From assembly GCF_016613535.2 (NCBI RefSeq), contig NZ_CP071518.1, forward strand, positions 558,001-622,000: a DNA stretch of 64,000 nucleotides. The letters are read 5' to 3'. The notes beneath the pieces were generated by a model. It was given only the letters and a program-made list of their open reading frames with translations, searched no databases and was not told where the DNA came from. A program made the translations under genes and the position numbers. Position 1 is the first letter of the stretch. Each line of letters begins with the position of its first letter. Shown piece by piece: positions 42,882-52,331 of the stretch. Origin of the DNA: Lysobacter solisilvae (lineage in GTDB: Bacteria > Pseudomonadota > Gammaproteobacteria > Xanthomonadales > Xanthomonadaceae).

Positions 42882-44150
42882 ATGTCGACGCTAACTCCCG
42901 AACAGGCCCGTGACTACGTCCACAAACTGCTGGCCGCGATGGTGAAAGCCGGCGGTTCGGACCTGTTCATCGCCCACGACTACCCGCCCAGCATGAAGGC
43001 CCACGGCCAGATGACGCCGATGGTCGAGCAGAAGCTGACCGGCGCGGTCACCGCCAGGCTCGCGGACGCACTGATGAACGACAAGCAGCGCGACGAGTTC
43101 GCCCGCGAGATGGAATGCAACTTCGCCATCGTGGTGCCGGGCGTGTCGCGCTTCCGCGTCAACGTTTTCGTGCAGCAGGGCCAAGTCGGCATGGTGCTGC
43201 GCACGATCGCGGCGGAGATCCCCAACTTCGAGAAGCTGCGCCTGCCCGAGGTGCTCAAGGGCGTGGTGATGGAAAAGCGCGGCCTGGTCCTGGTCGTGGG
43301 CGGCACCGGCTCGGGCAAGTCGACCTCGCTGGCGGCCATGATCGACCATCGCAACCGCACGTCGGCCGGGCACATCATCACGGTCGAGGACCCGGTCGAA
43401 TACGCGCATGTCTCGCAGAAGTCGCTGGTGACCCACCGCGAGGTCGGCGTCGACACGCACAGCTGGCACCACGCGCTCAAGAACACCCTGCGCCAGGCCC
43501 CGGACGTCATCCTCGTCGGCGAGATCCGCGACGCGGAGACCATGGAGCACGCGATCTCCTTCGCCGAGACCGGCCACCTGTGCCTGAGCACGCTGCATGC
43601 CAACAGCGCCAGCCAGACGATGGAACGCATCATCAACTTCTTCCCGGAAGAGCGCCGCACGCAGCTGCTGATGGACCTGTCGGCGAACCTGCGCGCGATC
43701 GTTTCCCAGCGCCTGGTCCGCACGCAGGACGGCAAGGGCCGGGTCGCCGCGATCGAGATCCTGCTCAACACGCCGACCATCGCCGAGAAGATCTTCAAGG
43801 GCGAGTTCAACGAGCTCAAGGGGATCATGAACAAGTCGCGCGAACTGGGCATGCGCACGTTCGACTGGGCCCTGTTCGAGCTTTACAACGACGATCTGAT
43901 TTCCTACGAGGAGGCAATCCGCAATGCCGACTCGGCCAACGAGCTGCGCCTGAACATCAAGCTCAAGAGCCGCCGCGGGGAACCGGCCACGGCGAGCGTG
44001 ACGTCGCTGTCCCTGCACCAGGAACCGACCGAAGAAGAGGTCGAGGCGATCCGCCGCGAGGAGCTGCGCCGCCAGCAGGAAAAACGCGAACAGCTGGAAC
44101 TGGAACGCATGCAGGCGGCCAAGCTGCAACACACCGGCACGGGCGGCTGA
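42882..44150 (+). CDS. PilT/PilU-type twitching motility ATPase
   Basis: 422 residues. Hexameric retraction ATPase of type IV pili, cytoplasmic face. An N-terminal PAS-like domain (1-100), Walker A GGTGSGKST at 140-148, the Asp box around VEDPVEY, Walker B VILVGEIRDAETM and the His box GHLCLSTLHANSA. The C-terminus runs on in a charged EEVEAIRREELRRQQEKREQ coiled tail, about 60 residues longer than PilT, which is more like PilU. No pilT neighbour is present in the window, so PilT versus PilU is left open. Confidence 0.9.
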   Translation: MSTLTPEQARDYVHKLLAAMVKAGGSDLFIAHDYPPSMKAHGQMTPMVEQKLTGAVTARLADALMNDKQRDEFAREMECNFAIVVPGVSRFRVNVFVQQGQVGMVLRTIAAEIPNFEKLRLPEVLKGVVMEKRGLVLVVGGTGSGKSTSLAAMIDHRNRTSAGHIITVEDPVEYAHVSQKSLVTHREVGVDTHSWHHALKNTLRQAPDVILVGEIRDAETMEHAISFAETGHLCLSTLHANSASQTMERIINFFPEERRTQLLMDLSANLRAIVSQRLVRTQDGKGRVAAIEILLNTPTIAEKIFKGEFNELKGIMNKSRELGMRTFDWALFELYNDDLISYEEAIRNADSANELRLNIKLKSRRGEPATASVTSLSLHQEPTEEEVEAIRREELRRQQEKREQLELERMQAAKLQHTGTGG

Positions 44151-44370
44151 CGCGGCGGCCGTTGGACGGACGCCCACATGCCCCCCGCACTCACGCGCCG
44201 GAGCCGCCCGGCTTCACCCATCCGCGACCTGCCTGAGTGCCGGCCAACGGATCACCCGCGCATGCACATGATCGAGACAGCAGATTCACGCCGGACAAAG
44301 GCCGCGCTTCCTACGCTTCCATCGTCGCCCGCCCGCCCCCGCGCGCGATGCCTTCGCAAGGAGAAGGACG

Positions 44371-44727
44371 ATGCGCAAGCCGATGCTCATAGCTCTCCTG
44401 CTGCTGGTGTCACCGGCGATCGCCGGTGCGCAGGAACCGGCGCAGGCGCCCGGCTCCGCCTCCGCGCCGACCCTGCTCCCGGCATCCACTCCGGCGGGCT
44501 CCCCGGCTCCGGCGGATACGACCGCGCGGTCGCCGGCGGCGAAACCCGCGCAGTCGGCAAGGTCAGCGGCCAGGTCGCGCAGCGTGCTCGGCCAGGCATT
44601 CGCCGATCTCACCCAGGCGGCGGAAAGCCGGCGGGCGGCCGCCACGCCGCATGCCAAGCCACAGGCTCTGGAAGGCTCGGCGCGGCCGGCACCGACGCAG
44701 GTCGCCGTCCAGGACCCTGCCCACTGA
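44371..44727 (+). CDS. Small exported Ala/Pro-rich protein
   Basis: 118 residues. Signal peptide MRKPMLIALLLLVSPAIAGA, then an Ala/Pro/Ser-rich sequence with one possible helix (SVLGQAFADLTQAAESRRAAA). No family recognised. AAGGAG eight bases before the ATG supports expression. The 220 bp upstream and 230 bp downstream contain no other gene. Confidence 0.65.
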   Translation: MRKPMLIALLLLVSPAIAGAQEPAQAPGSASAPTLLPASTPAGSPAPADTTARSPAAKPAQSARSAARSRSVLGQAFADLTQAAESRRAAATPHAKPQALEGSARPAPTQVAVQDPAH

Positions 44728-44959
44728 GACGGTTGCGCCCATTGAGGTCGCACCCCTCGAGCTCGCGACCCTTGAATCCAGGCCACTTGAGGTCGGGTCC
44801 ATCGGGGCCGCGTCCACTGGACTGCGTTGGTGGTCCGACCTCCTGCCCACCAGATTTCCTGAAGCAGTCATCGCGCGTGGGTCGCAGCCGTCAAAGGGCT
44901 TCGCGATCCGCCGATAACCGGGCCGTGGGTCCTGCTCGGGCGCTGGCCCGGCAAATCAC

Positions 44960-46837
44960 ATGGCCGCCAGGCAACACCAAGCGGCGCGGTTGAGGGGCTC
45001 TTTCCTGGACATCGTGTATCCATCGCTGCGCAGACCCTGGCTGGACGCGCCGTTGCTCGCGGTCCTGGGCGGCGTGGCCGCGTGGGTGACGCTGCGTCTG
45101 GCGACCGGCAACGATGCGTTGTCCGCGGTGTGGATCGGCAACGGGCTGCTCACCGGCTGGCTGCTGTCGCGCCCGACGCAGCTGTGGGCGCGCTATCTGG
45201 GTGTGGGATTCGGCGCGGAGCTGCTTGCCCGCGTGGTGTCCGGCGACGCGGGTCTGCACGCCGTCGCGCTCGGGGCCTGCGACCTGGTCGAGGTGGTGAT
45301 CGTCGCCGGCACGATCCGCCGCCTCGTGCCCGACATCGGCGCGCGCGAGCGCTGGATGCCGCTGGCCGGCATCGCCACGGCCAGCACGCTGGTGGCGTGC
45401 GCGGTCTCCGGTGTGCTGGCTGCGGCGTTCGCCTGGTGGGTCCACGGCAGCGACGTCGTGGGCTACCTGCTGGCCTGGTACTCCTCGCACGTGGTCGGCA
45501 TGGTGATCTTCGCCACCTCCACCGTGGTGGTGCAGCACAGCGGCATCCGCTTCCTGGTCGCACGCCGGCACCGGCGGGCATTCGCGCTCAACATGCTGCT
45601 GGTCGCGCTGCTGACCGCCGTGGTGTTCGCCCTGCCCTACCCGCTGTTGTTCCTGACCTTCCCACCCCTGCTGCTGGGTGCGTTCCGCCATCGCCTCGCC
45701 GGCGTCACCGTCGGCATCTGCCTGGTGACGGTGATCGCCAGCGCGGCCACCGCGATGGGCTACGGTCCGCTCGGGCTGGTCGACGGCCTGGGCAGCACCG
45801 GCCGCATCGCCCTGCTGCAGCTCTACATCGCCGCGGCCTGCCTGATCACGATGCCGCTGGCGCTGATCATGGCCGAACGACGGCGGCTGGCCGAGCACGT
45901 GCGCGTCAGCGAACAGCGCTACCGCATGCTGGCGGACTATTCGCACGACGTGGTCATGCGCCTGCGCGCCGATGGCGAGCGCCTGTACGTGTCCCCTTCT
46001 GCGCACGACGTGCTCGGCTGGGATCCCGGACAACTGCTGGGGGCGCGCTGGGATCTGCTTCATCCCGACGACCGGGGCGCCGCGCTGGACGCGATCGGCG
46101 AGGTCATTTCCCTCAACACGCCGCAGACCGCCGTGTACCGGATCCGCCATCGCGACGGCCACTATGTCTGGGTGGAAGCGGTGATGCGGCCAATCCCCAG
46201 CGACGATGGACGCGGCATGGAAGTGATCTCGGCCGGCCGCGACATCAGCCGCCGGGTCGCCGCCGAGCAGGCACTTGCCGACAGCCGCGACGAACTGGAA
46301 CGGTTGGCGCGCGTGGACGTGCTGACGGGCCTGGCCAATCGCCGGCAACTCGACGAACGCTTCGACCTGGCGCTCAAGCGGCTGCAGCGCCATGGGCCGC
46401 CGATCGCGCTGATGTTCCTGGACGTGGACCGCTTCAAGCACATCAATGACACCTGGGGCCACGCCGTGGGTGACACCGTGCTGCGGACCTTCGCCCAACG
46501 CCTGCGTGAATGCACCCGGGCCAGCGATCTGATCGCGCGGCTGGGCGGCGACGAGTTCGTGGTGCTGATCGAGGACGCGATGCTCCCCGGGTCGGCCGAA
46601 GCCATCGCCGGCAAGCTGATCGCGACCATGGGCGCGCCCGTGCTGATCGAGGGCGCCTCGCTGCATGTCACCACCAGCATCGGCATCGCCTATGCCAGCC
46701 GGCCGGCGGAAGCGACCACCCTGATGACGGCCGCCGACGCGGCCCTGTACGACGCCAAGAAAGCGGGTCGCAATACCTGGCGGATGCGCGGCGTGGACCC
46801 GCCGGCGCCGGGACTGAGCGTGGTGCACGGGCAGTAG
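44960..46837 (+). CDS. MASE1-PAS-GGDEF diguanylate cyclase
   Basis: 625 residues. An N-terminal MASE1-like membrane sensor with eight or more helices (about 28-310), a PAS domain (about 325-435) and a GGDEF domain whose active site GGDEF is intact at 529-533. RASD at 520-523, five residues upstream, is the inhibitory I-site. It should make cyclic-di-GMP and be product-inhibited. The start at ATG 44960 is not certain; an in-frame GTG/ATG further in is possible since the first 20 residues are polar. Confidence 0.92.
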   Translation: MAARQHQAARLRGSFLDIVYPSLRRPWLDAPLLAVLGGVAAWVTLRLATGNDALSAVWIGNGLLTGWLLSRPTQLWARYLGVGFGAELLARVVSGDAGLHAVALGACDLVEVVIVAGTIRRLVPDIGARERWMPLAGIATASTLVACAVSGVLAAAFAWWVHGSDVVGYLLAWYSSHVVGMVIFATSTVVVQHSGIRFLVARRHRRAFALNMLLVALLTAVVFALPYPLLFLTFPPLLLGAFRHRLAGVTVGICLVTVIASAATAMGYGPLGLVDGLGSTGRIALLQLYIAAACLITMPLALIMAERRRLAEHVRVSEQRYRMLADYSHDVVMRLRADGERLYVSPSAHDVLGWDPGQLLGARWDLLHPDDRGAALDAIGEVISLNTPQTAVYRIRHRDGHYVWVEAVMRPIPSDDGRGMEVISAGRDISRRVAAEQALADSRDELERLARVDVLTGLANRRQLDERFDLALKRLQRHGPPIALMFLDVDRFKHINDTWGHAVGDTVLRTFAQRLRECTRASDLIARLGGDEFVVLIEDAMLPGSAEAIAGKLIATMGAPVLIEGASLHVTTSIGIAYASRPAEATTLMTAADAALYDAKKAGRNTWRMRGVDPPAPGLSVVHGQ

Positions 46838-46919
46838 GCCGCTCTGGACACCGCTACCTGCGCCAGCAGGCCCGGCCGCAACTCCTGCCGGAGCCAGTGT
46901 GCCGGTGAGGCAGCGCGGA

Positions 46920-47483
46920 CTACGGGATCGTGGGCGTCGGCACCGACCAGGGGGACTTCAGTTCGTCCCGGCCGATTATGTCGTCGTCGTTGGTGTCGAT
47001 ATCGCCGAAGCTCTTCTCCACCGCGTTCTCGTGTTCCTCGAGCGAAAGGACGCCATCCTCGTTGGTATCGCGCAGGGCGATCTTCTGCGCGGTGGACATC
47101 TCGCCGTCCGCCTGCGGATCGACCTCTTCCATCTCTTCGGCGGTGACGTTGCCGTTGCTGTCGTCATCCATCGCGTCGAATTCGGCACGTGCCTCGGCCC
47201 GGTATTCGTCCAGGCTCAGCTGGTCATTGCGGTCACGGTCCCAGGAGGAAAAGCGCTCACTGACGCTCGCCGACGATTGGGCGCTGGCCGGACCGACGGC
47301 TACCGCAGCCGTGACGGCCAGTGCGAGCGTGCTGGCCCAGACCGCGTGCGCCAGCAGGGTGAAGCGGGCCTGGCGATCGGCTTCGCGCTGCGCTTCCCGC
47401 CGGGCCAAGGCGCGGGCCTGCGCCTGGGCGTGCGCGTGGACGATACGGGGGTGTGCATACACGGGCGCGGCGACGCGGTTCAT
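46920..47483 (-). CDS. EF-hand protein with N-terminal membrane segment
   Basis: 187 residues from ATG 47483 (GGAG eight bases upstream). Residues 1-45 are Ala/Arg/His-rich, followed by one hydrophobic segment (LLAHAVWASTLALAVTAAVAVG, about 47-68) that acts as signal or anchor. Then EF-hand loops DRDRNDQLSLDEY, DDDSNGNVTAEEM, DTNEDGVLSLEEH and DTNDDDIIGRDEL. Long N-region before the hydrophobic core is unusual for Sec export, so a signal anchor is likely. Confidence 0.82.
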   Translation of the reverse strand: MNRVAAPVYAHPRIVHAHAQAQARALARREAQREADRQARFTLLAHAVWASTLALAVTAAVAVGPASAQSSASVSERFSSWDRDRNDQLSLDEYRAEARAEFDAMDDDSNGNVTAEEMEEVDPQADGEMSTAQKIALRDTNEDGVLSLEEHENAVEKSFGDIDTNDDDIIGRDELKSPWSVPTPTIP

Positions 47484-47804
47484 GGCGGTACTCCAGTGCG
47501 CATCTGTCGGGGCTGCGAGGCGAGCGTGCCGCGCACGCGGTGATGCGCCCATCAACGCGGGCAGGCCGTGTTGCCGGTCGGTTCAGCTGGCGCCGGCGCT
47601 ACGGGCGGCGATCGTGCGGCGCGGCCACTGCAGCGCACGCCGGGCGGGGTAGTGTCCGGGACGCCAGGGCATGCGCGCTGGCCGATTCACAGCCGTCGCA
47701 AGATCTCTCGCGCAATGGCGGCGCCGCTTGCCCGACGAACGCGCGGAACCGGTGTTCACCGCGCCGCGACGCAATACCTCGCGCGCTACGCATAGACTCC
47801 CCGC
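47484..47804. other. Divergent spacer, no gene seen
   Basis: 321 bp between the EF-hand and alkyladenine-glycosylase starts. No ORF with a ribosome site, hairpin or clear promoter is evident. Confidence 0.45.
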
Positions 47805-48410
47805 ATGCCTGGACGCGCCCGCCCCCTGCCGCGAGCCTTCTATCGCCGCGAGACCACACACGTTGCGCGCGAACTGCTCAACAAGGTCCTGCGCATGCCC
47901 GATGGCCGCGCGGGGCGGATCGTCGAGGTCGAGGCGTATTGCGCCGGCGTGGACCCTGCCGCGCACACGTACCGGGGCCAGACGGCGCGCAACGCCACCA
48001 TGTTCGGCGAGCCCGGGCACATGTATGTGTATTTCACTTACGGCATGCACTGGTGCGCCAACGCCGTGGCCTGGCACGGCGTGCCCGGTGCCGGCGTCCT
48101 CATCCGCGCGCTCGAACCGCTGCGGGGCCTGCCGGCGATGTACGAAGCCCGCGGCGGCGTTTCCGAACGGCTGCTGTGCAGCGGGCCGGCGCGCTTGACC
48201 CAGGCGCTGGGCATCACCGGTGCGCAGGATGGCGCGGACCTGGTGCGCGGCGACGGGCCGCGCATCCTCGACGATGGCACGCCGCCCCCCCTGCACCCGG
48301 TGTCCACGCCCCGCGTCGGCATCCGCGTGGGCACTGATCGGCTGTGGCGCTGGTACGTCCCCGCCAATCCGCATGTCTCCGCGGCGCGCGTGCAATCGGT
48401 GCAGGAGTAA
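47805..48410 (+). CDS. 3-methyladenine (alkyladenine) DNA glycosylase, MPG/AAG family
   Basis: 201 residues. Removes alkylated purines in base-excision repair. Family segments are present: LLNKVLRMPDGRAGRIVEVEAYCAGVDPAAHTYRGQTARNATMFG, where the EAY Glu is the catalytic base, VYFTYGMHWCANAV lining the base pocket, and GPARLTQALGI. Length is normal for bacterial members. Stands alone. Confidence 0.95.
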   Translation: MPGRARPLPRAFYRRETTHVARELLNKVLRMPDGRAGRIVEVEAYCAGVDPAAHTYRGQTARNATMFGEPGHMYVYFTYGMHWCANAVAWHGVPGAGVLIRALEPLRGLPAMYEARGGVSERLLCSGPARLTQALGITGAQDGADLVRGDGPRILDDGTPPPLHPVSTPRVGIRVGTDRLWRWYVPANPHVSAARVQSVQE

Positions 48411-48497
48411 CGTCTCCCCTACGCCCGGCAGGGCCTCATGCCACCCTCGCGAGCGGATGAATCCCCCCTCACGTCGCCGTCGATAGTCTGATTGGAT

Positions 48498-50024
48498 ATG
48501 CCTGCAGATCGCCGCGCCTGGCTGCGTTACCTGGCTCCACCTCTGGCGATGGCGGTGGCGCTACTGGTGCGCCTGGTCTTCCTGCCGTCCCTGTTCGTCG
48601 ACGCCACCTTCCTGCCCCTGTTCATGGCGGTGCTGTTCTGCGCATGGCTGGGCGGCCTCGGGCCCGGACTGGCGGCGCTCGGGCTGGGCGTGGTCGGCGC
48701 GGCCATGTGGCTTTTCGAGCCGGTGGGCGCGATGTCAGTCCACAGTCCACGCCACCTGTGGCAGATGGTCCTGTTCGTGGTGTTTGCTCTGGCCATCGTG
48801 CTGGCCTGCGAATCGCTGCACCGCGAACGCCGGCGTGCCCAGGCGCTGCGCGGCAGCATCCAGGACCTGGAAACCGTGCAGTCGCAGCTGCGCACCCTGG
48901 CCGCGCACCTGTCGGAGACGCACCGGCGCAAGGACGAGTTCCTGGCCACGCTCGCGCACGAACTGCGCAACCCGCTGGCGCCCATCCGCAACAGCCTGGA
49001 ACTGCTGCGCATGGACGACGATCCCGCGCACCGGGAGCAGGCGCGCCAGACCATGGAGCGGCAACTCATCCACCTGGTGCGGCTGGTCGACGACCTGCTT
49101 GATGTCAGCCGGATCACCCGCGACAAGCTGCCGCTGCGGCGCGAAGTGGTGTCGCTCGACGGCGTGGTGCGCAACGTGGTGGAGTCCGCGCGGCCGCAGT
49201 TCCAGGCCATGGGACACACACTGGAAGTCGTGCTTCCCGACGCGCCGGTCCACCTGCACGCCGACCCCGTCCGTCTCGCCCAGGTGCTGGGCAACCTGCT
49301 CCACAACGCCGGCAAGTTCACCCCGGCGGGCGGGCACATCCGGTTGGAAGCCACGGCGTTGCGCGAGACGGTGACCCTGACCGTGACCGACAACGGCATC
49401 GGCGTTTCCGCCGGGCTGAAGGATCGTGTGTTCGAGATGTTCCGCCAGGGCGACGCATCGCTCGAACGCGCGCACGGCGGCCTGGGCATCGGGCTTAGCC
49501 TGGCGCAGCGGCTGGTGGAACTGCACGGCGGGGAGATCGCGCTGGACAGTGACGGCCCCGGGCGGGGCACCCGCGTCAGTGTGCGGCTGCCCACCGTGCC
49601 CGCGTCGTCTGCCGCGTCCGCCCCGCCGGCCGAACCGGTGCCGTCGCCCGAACCGCGCCAGCGCCGGCGCGTGCTGGTGGCCGACGACAACGCCGACGCA
49701 GCCGATTCGGTGGCGATGATGCTGCAGCTGCTCGGCCACGAAACCCTGGTGGCGCGCGATGGCCTGGCCGCGGTGGCGCTGGCCGAGCGCGAACGCGTCG
49801 ACCTCGTCCTGCTGGACATCGGCATGCCCGGCCTCAATGGATTCGAGGTCTGTCGCCGGCTGCGTGCGCTGTCATGGGGGCCTTCGCTGCGCATCGTCGC
49901 GGTGACGGGCTGGGGACATGCCAGCGATCGCGAACTCTCGCGCGAGGCGGGCTTCGACGAACATCTGGTCAAGCCGATGAATCCGGCCCAGTTGCGGCGC
50001 CTGCTGGAGCACTGGCCGGATTAG
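48498..50024 (+). CDS. Membrane hybrid histidine kinase with receiver
   Basis: 508 residues. A short N-terminal membrane region with three or four helices (about 12-105, DUF4118-like), HisKA with H154 (TLAHELRNPLAPIRN), HATPase_c (HNAGKFT, DNGIGV, GGLGIGLSLAQ) and a C-terminal receiver with phospho-acceptor D440 (LVLLDIGMPGLNG) and the conserved Lys in LVKPMNP. It is an intact counterpart of the frameshifted kinase at 38.6-40.6 kb. ATG 48498 is preferred over TTG 48492. Confidence 0.92.
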   Translation: MPADRRAWLRYLAPPLAMAVALLVRLVFLPSLFVDATFLPLFMAVLFCAWLGGLGPGLAALGLGVVGAAMWLFEPVGAMSVHSPRHLWQMVLFVVFALAIVLACESLHRERRRAQALRGSIQDLETVQSQLRTLAAHLSETHRRKDEFLATLAHELRNPLAPIRNSLELLRMDDDPAHREQARQTMERQLIHLVRLVDDLLDVSRITRDKLPLRREVVSLDGVVRNVVESARPQFQAMGHTLEVVLPDAPVHLHADPVRLAQVLGNLLHNAGKFTPAGGHIRLEATALRETVTLTVTDNGIGVSAGLKDRVFEMFRQGDASLERAHGGLGIGLSLAQRLVELHGGEIALDSDGPGRGTRVSVRLPTVPASSAASAPPAEPVPSPEPRQRRRVLVADDNADAADSVAMMLQLLGHETLVARDGLAAVALAERERVDLVLLDIGMPGLNGFEVCRRLRALSWGPSLRIVAVTGWGHASDRELSREAGFDEHLVKPMNPAQLRRLLEHWPD

Positions 50025-50089
50025 ATCCGGTCAGTGCCGGCCGCACGTAACCACGCCCGTCGCCCGGCGGGCATGGCCCGGGAGGGAAG

Positions 50090-50911
50090 CTAGCGTTTCG
50101 CTGCCGTCCTGCTGCGTGCGGTTTTCTTGGATGCGGCCTTCCTCGTGACCGATTTCCTGGCGGCCGCCTGCTCCGTCGCTGCCTTCCTCGTGGCCGCCTT
50201 CTTCGTAGCCGTCTTCTTCGTAGCCGTCTTCTTCGTCGCCGTCTTCTTCGTCGCCGCCTTCCTCGTGGCCGCCTTCTTAGTCGCCGTCTTCTTCGCAGCC
50301 GCCTTCCCGGTGACCGCGGTGCCCGCGCGGCGTGTCAGCGTCTTCCTGGCGGCAGCCTTCGCGCCCGGACCGGCGTCCTTGTGCGATGGCGGCAGCCGCG
50401 AGCGTCGCCCGCCTGCCTTCAGGTCGAGCAGGCGGTTCTCGCCCATGACCTCCTCGTCGCGGGTCACCCGGGCGATGACGAAGCTCACCAGCTTGCCCAG
50501 CGCCGAGGACGGCCCGTCCCAGTACTCCACCGTGCTCACGCGCACTTCCAGCAGCGCCAGGTTGGGATCCGTGCGGCCGCGGGGAAAGTACGCCTTGAGC
50601 GCGTCGCTCCACATCGAATCGATCCTGGCCTGATCGCGGAATACCCGCGCACGGCCGGCCACCGACAGGTAGGTGTTCTTCTGCGTCGAGGCGTAGGCGA
50701 CGTTCACCTTGGCGTGGCGGGCGATCTCCTCCACCTTCGGACTGTCGGCCTGGATGAAGAACCAGATGCGCTCGCCGTCGAACTCCGCGGTCTGGGTCGA
50801 CAGGGGCCGACTGACCAGGTAGCCGTCGGGCCCCACGGTGGTGAACATCGCGATGTCGATGCCCTTCATCAGGGCGACGATCTGCTGCGTCTGCTTGCTG
50901 GCGCTGGCCAT
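50090..50911 (-). CDS. Flavin-oxidase-fold (PPOX) general stress protein fused to a histone-H1-like tail
   Basis: 273 residues. Residues 1-165 form a pyridoxamine-5-phosphate-oxidase-like split barrel of the general stress protein 26 type (MFTTVGPDGYLVSRPL, ERIWFFIQADSPKVEEIARHAKVNVAYA, YWDGPSSALGKLV). From about 180 the protein becomes almost purely Ala/Lys/Thr/Arg, with a five-residue period (ATKKT, ATKKA, ATRKA) as in histone H1 or AlgP-type tails. The tail would bind DNA or RNA. It is encoded by 15-bp tandem units at 50181-50315. Start ATG 50911. Confidence 0.88.
   Translation of the reverse strand: MASASKQTQQIVALMKGIDIAMFTTVGPDGYLVSRPLSTQTAEFDGERIWFFIQADSPKVEEIARHAKVNVAYASTQKNTYLSVAGRARVFRDQARIDSMWSDALKAYFPRGRTDPNLALLEVRVSTVEYWDGPSSALGKLVSFVIARVTRDEEVMGENRLLDLKAGGRRSRLPPSHKDAGPGAKAAARKTLTRRAGTAVTGKAAAKKTATKKAATRKAATKKTATKKTATKKTATKKAATRKAATEQAAARKSVTRKAASKKTARSRTAAKR
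50181..50315 (-). repeat. 15-bp tandem repeat encoding the Lys/Ala tail
   Basis: Nine contiguous 15-bp units of the form G(C/T)CTTCTTCGT(A/C/G)GCC on the plus strand, each adding five residues (ATKKT type). Units at 50211 and 50226 differ at one or two bases and 50226 and 50241 are identical, so copy number could vary without breaking the frame. Confidence 0.85.
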
Positions 50912-50997
50912 GCATGAGCCTCCGTCGTGCGGGAGGCGCCAGTGTCAGGACGCGCGCGGCGATGCGACGTGAAGGCGCGCCGCGCGCAGCGGCTGCG

Positions 50998-52026
50998 TCA
51001 GCCCTTCGCGAAACGCGTGAACGCGGCCACCGTCCGCGCGACGGCATGGTCGTCCACGTCCAGGTGCGTCACCAGGCGCAGGCGGGTGCCGTAGCCGGCG
51101 GCGATGCGGATGCCCTCCGCCTCCAGGCGATCCTTGAGCACGGCGACGCGGCCATCGGCCAGGTCCAGGAACACCATGTTGGTGTGCTGGGCCACGACCT
51201 CGATGCCGGGAAGGCCGCGCAGCCCCTGCGCCAGCTCGGCGGCGCGTCGATGGTCGTCGGCCAGCCTCGCGACATGGTGATCCAGCGCGTACAGACCGGC
51301 AGCGGCCAGCATGCCCGCCTGCCGCATGCCACCGCCGGCGACCTTGCGCCAACGTCGCGCCTCTTCGATCAGGCCGCGCGGGCCCAGCAGCACCGAACCC
51401 ACCGGCGCTCCCAGGCCCTTGGACAGGCAGACGCTCACGCTGTCGAACAGGCCGGCAATGTTCCGCACCGGCACAGCCTGCGCCACCGCCGCGTTGTACA
51501 CGCGCGCGCCGTCCAAGTGCAGGGACAGGCCACGGCGATCGCATAGCGAACGCGCCGCTTCCAGGTAGTCGTGCGGCAGCGGGCGGCCATGCCAGGTGTT
51601 CTCCAGGCACAGCAGCCGTGTGCGGGCGAAATGCGGGTCGTGGGGCTTGATCGCCTGCTCGACCGTTTCCAGCGACAGCGTGCCGTCGGCGGCGTGCGGC
51701 AGCGGCTGCGGCTGGATCGATCCGAACACGGCCGCGCCGCCGCCCTCGTACTTGTAGGTATGTGCATCCATGCCCACGAGGTATTCGTCACCGCGCTGGC
51801 AATGCGAGAGCAGCGCCAGCAGGTTGGCCTGGGTGCCACTGGGCGCGAACAGCCCTGCCTGGAAACCCAGTTCATCCGCCAGACGCTGCTGCAGCGCATT
51901 GACCGTGGGGTCCTCGCCATACACGTCGTCGCCCACATCCGCTCGCAGCATCGCCTCGCGCATCGCGGGCGTGGGACGCGTGACGGTATCGCTGCGCAGG
52001 TCGATCGGTTGCATGTGCGGATCCAT
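50998..52026 (-). CDS. ltaE: Low-specificity L-threonine aldolase
   Basis: 342 residues. PLP enzyme splitting threonine and allo-threonine to glycine and acetaldehyde. Fold-type I motifs: IDLRSDTVTRPTPAMREAM near the N-terminus, APSGTQANLLALL, H89 stacking on PLP, HLDGAR with the Asp that pairs with the pyridine nitrogen, and the Schiff-base lysine K203 in SVCLSKGLGAPVGS. ATG 52026 or 52014 could be the start. Confidence 0.95.
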   Translation of the reverse strand: MDPHMQPIDLRSDTVTRPTPAMREAMLRADVGDDVYGEDPTVNALQQRLADELGFQAGLFAPSGTQANLLALLSHCQRGDEYLVGMDAHTYKYEGGGAAVFGSIQPQPLPHAADGTLSLETVEQAIKPHDPHFARTRLLCLENTWHGRPLPHDYLEAARSLCDRRGLSLHLDGARVYNAAVAQAVPVRNIAGLFDSVSVCLSKGLGAPVGSVLLGPRGLIEEARRWRKVAGGGMRQAGMLAAAGLYALDHHVARLADDHRRAAELAQGLRGLPGIEVVAQHTNMVFLDLADGRVAVLKDRLEAEGIRIAAGYGTRLRLVTHLDVDDHAVARTVAAFTRFAKG

Positions 52027-52331
52027 GGGGATGTGGCCTCAGGATAGCGTCCCGCACGGGGCGGGCACTGCGCGTGCGGGAAGCGGGCCTTCCGGTGAGC
52101 TGGCAGGGCCGATCACTGCATCGGTGGGGCGCAGGCTGCGTATCAGCACGGGGCAGTGGCTTCGAACACGCACTGGGCCAAGTCGGCGCGGACACGGGAC
52201 ATGGGGAAAGTCCGGAAGCTGAACAGAACCGTCACTCTGGCCACCTCTTGCGGCCAAGCTCCCCGTCGGTGGGACCGGTAAACTGCGCGCCGCGCGGCCG
52301 CGGGCCGCGGGGGATTCTCCAAGGGGATGCA
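52027..52331. other. Divergent spacer between ltaE and S9 peptidase
   Basis: 305 bp with no supportable ORF. Presumably holds both promoters; nothing stronger than scattered GC-rich repeats was seen. Confidence 0.45.

Noticed and set aside
44728..44950. Repeated TTGAGGTCG-like elements after the small exported gene
   Set aside because: Two imperfect copies only, no regular spacing, and no link to a promoter or gene start.
50181..50315. CRISPR array
   Set aside because: The 15-bp repeats are contiguous without spacers and stay in frame with the coding region.
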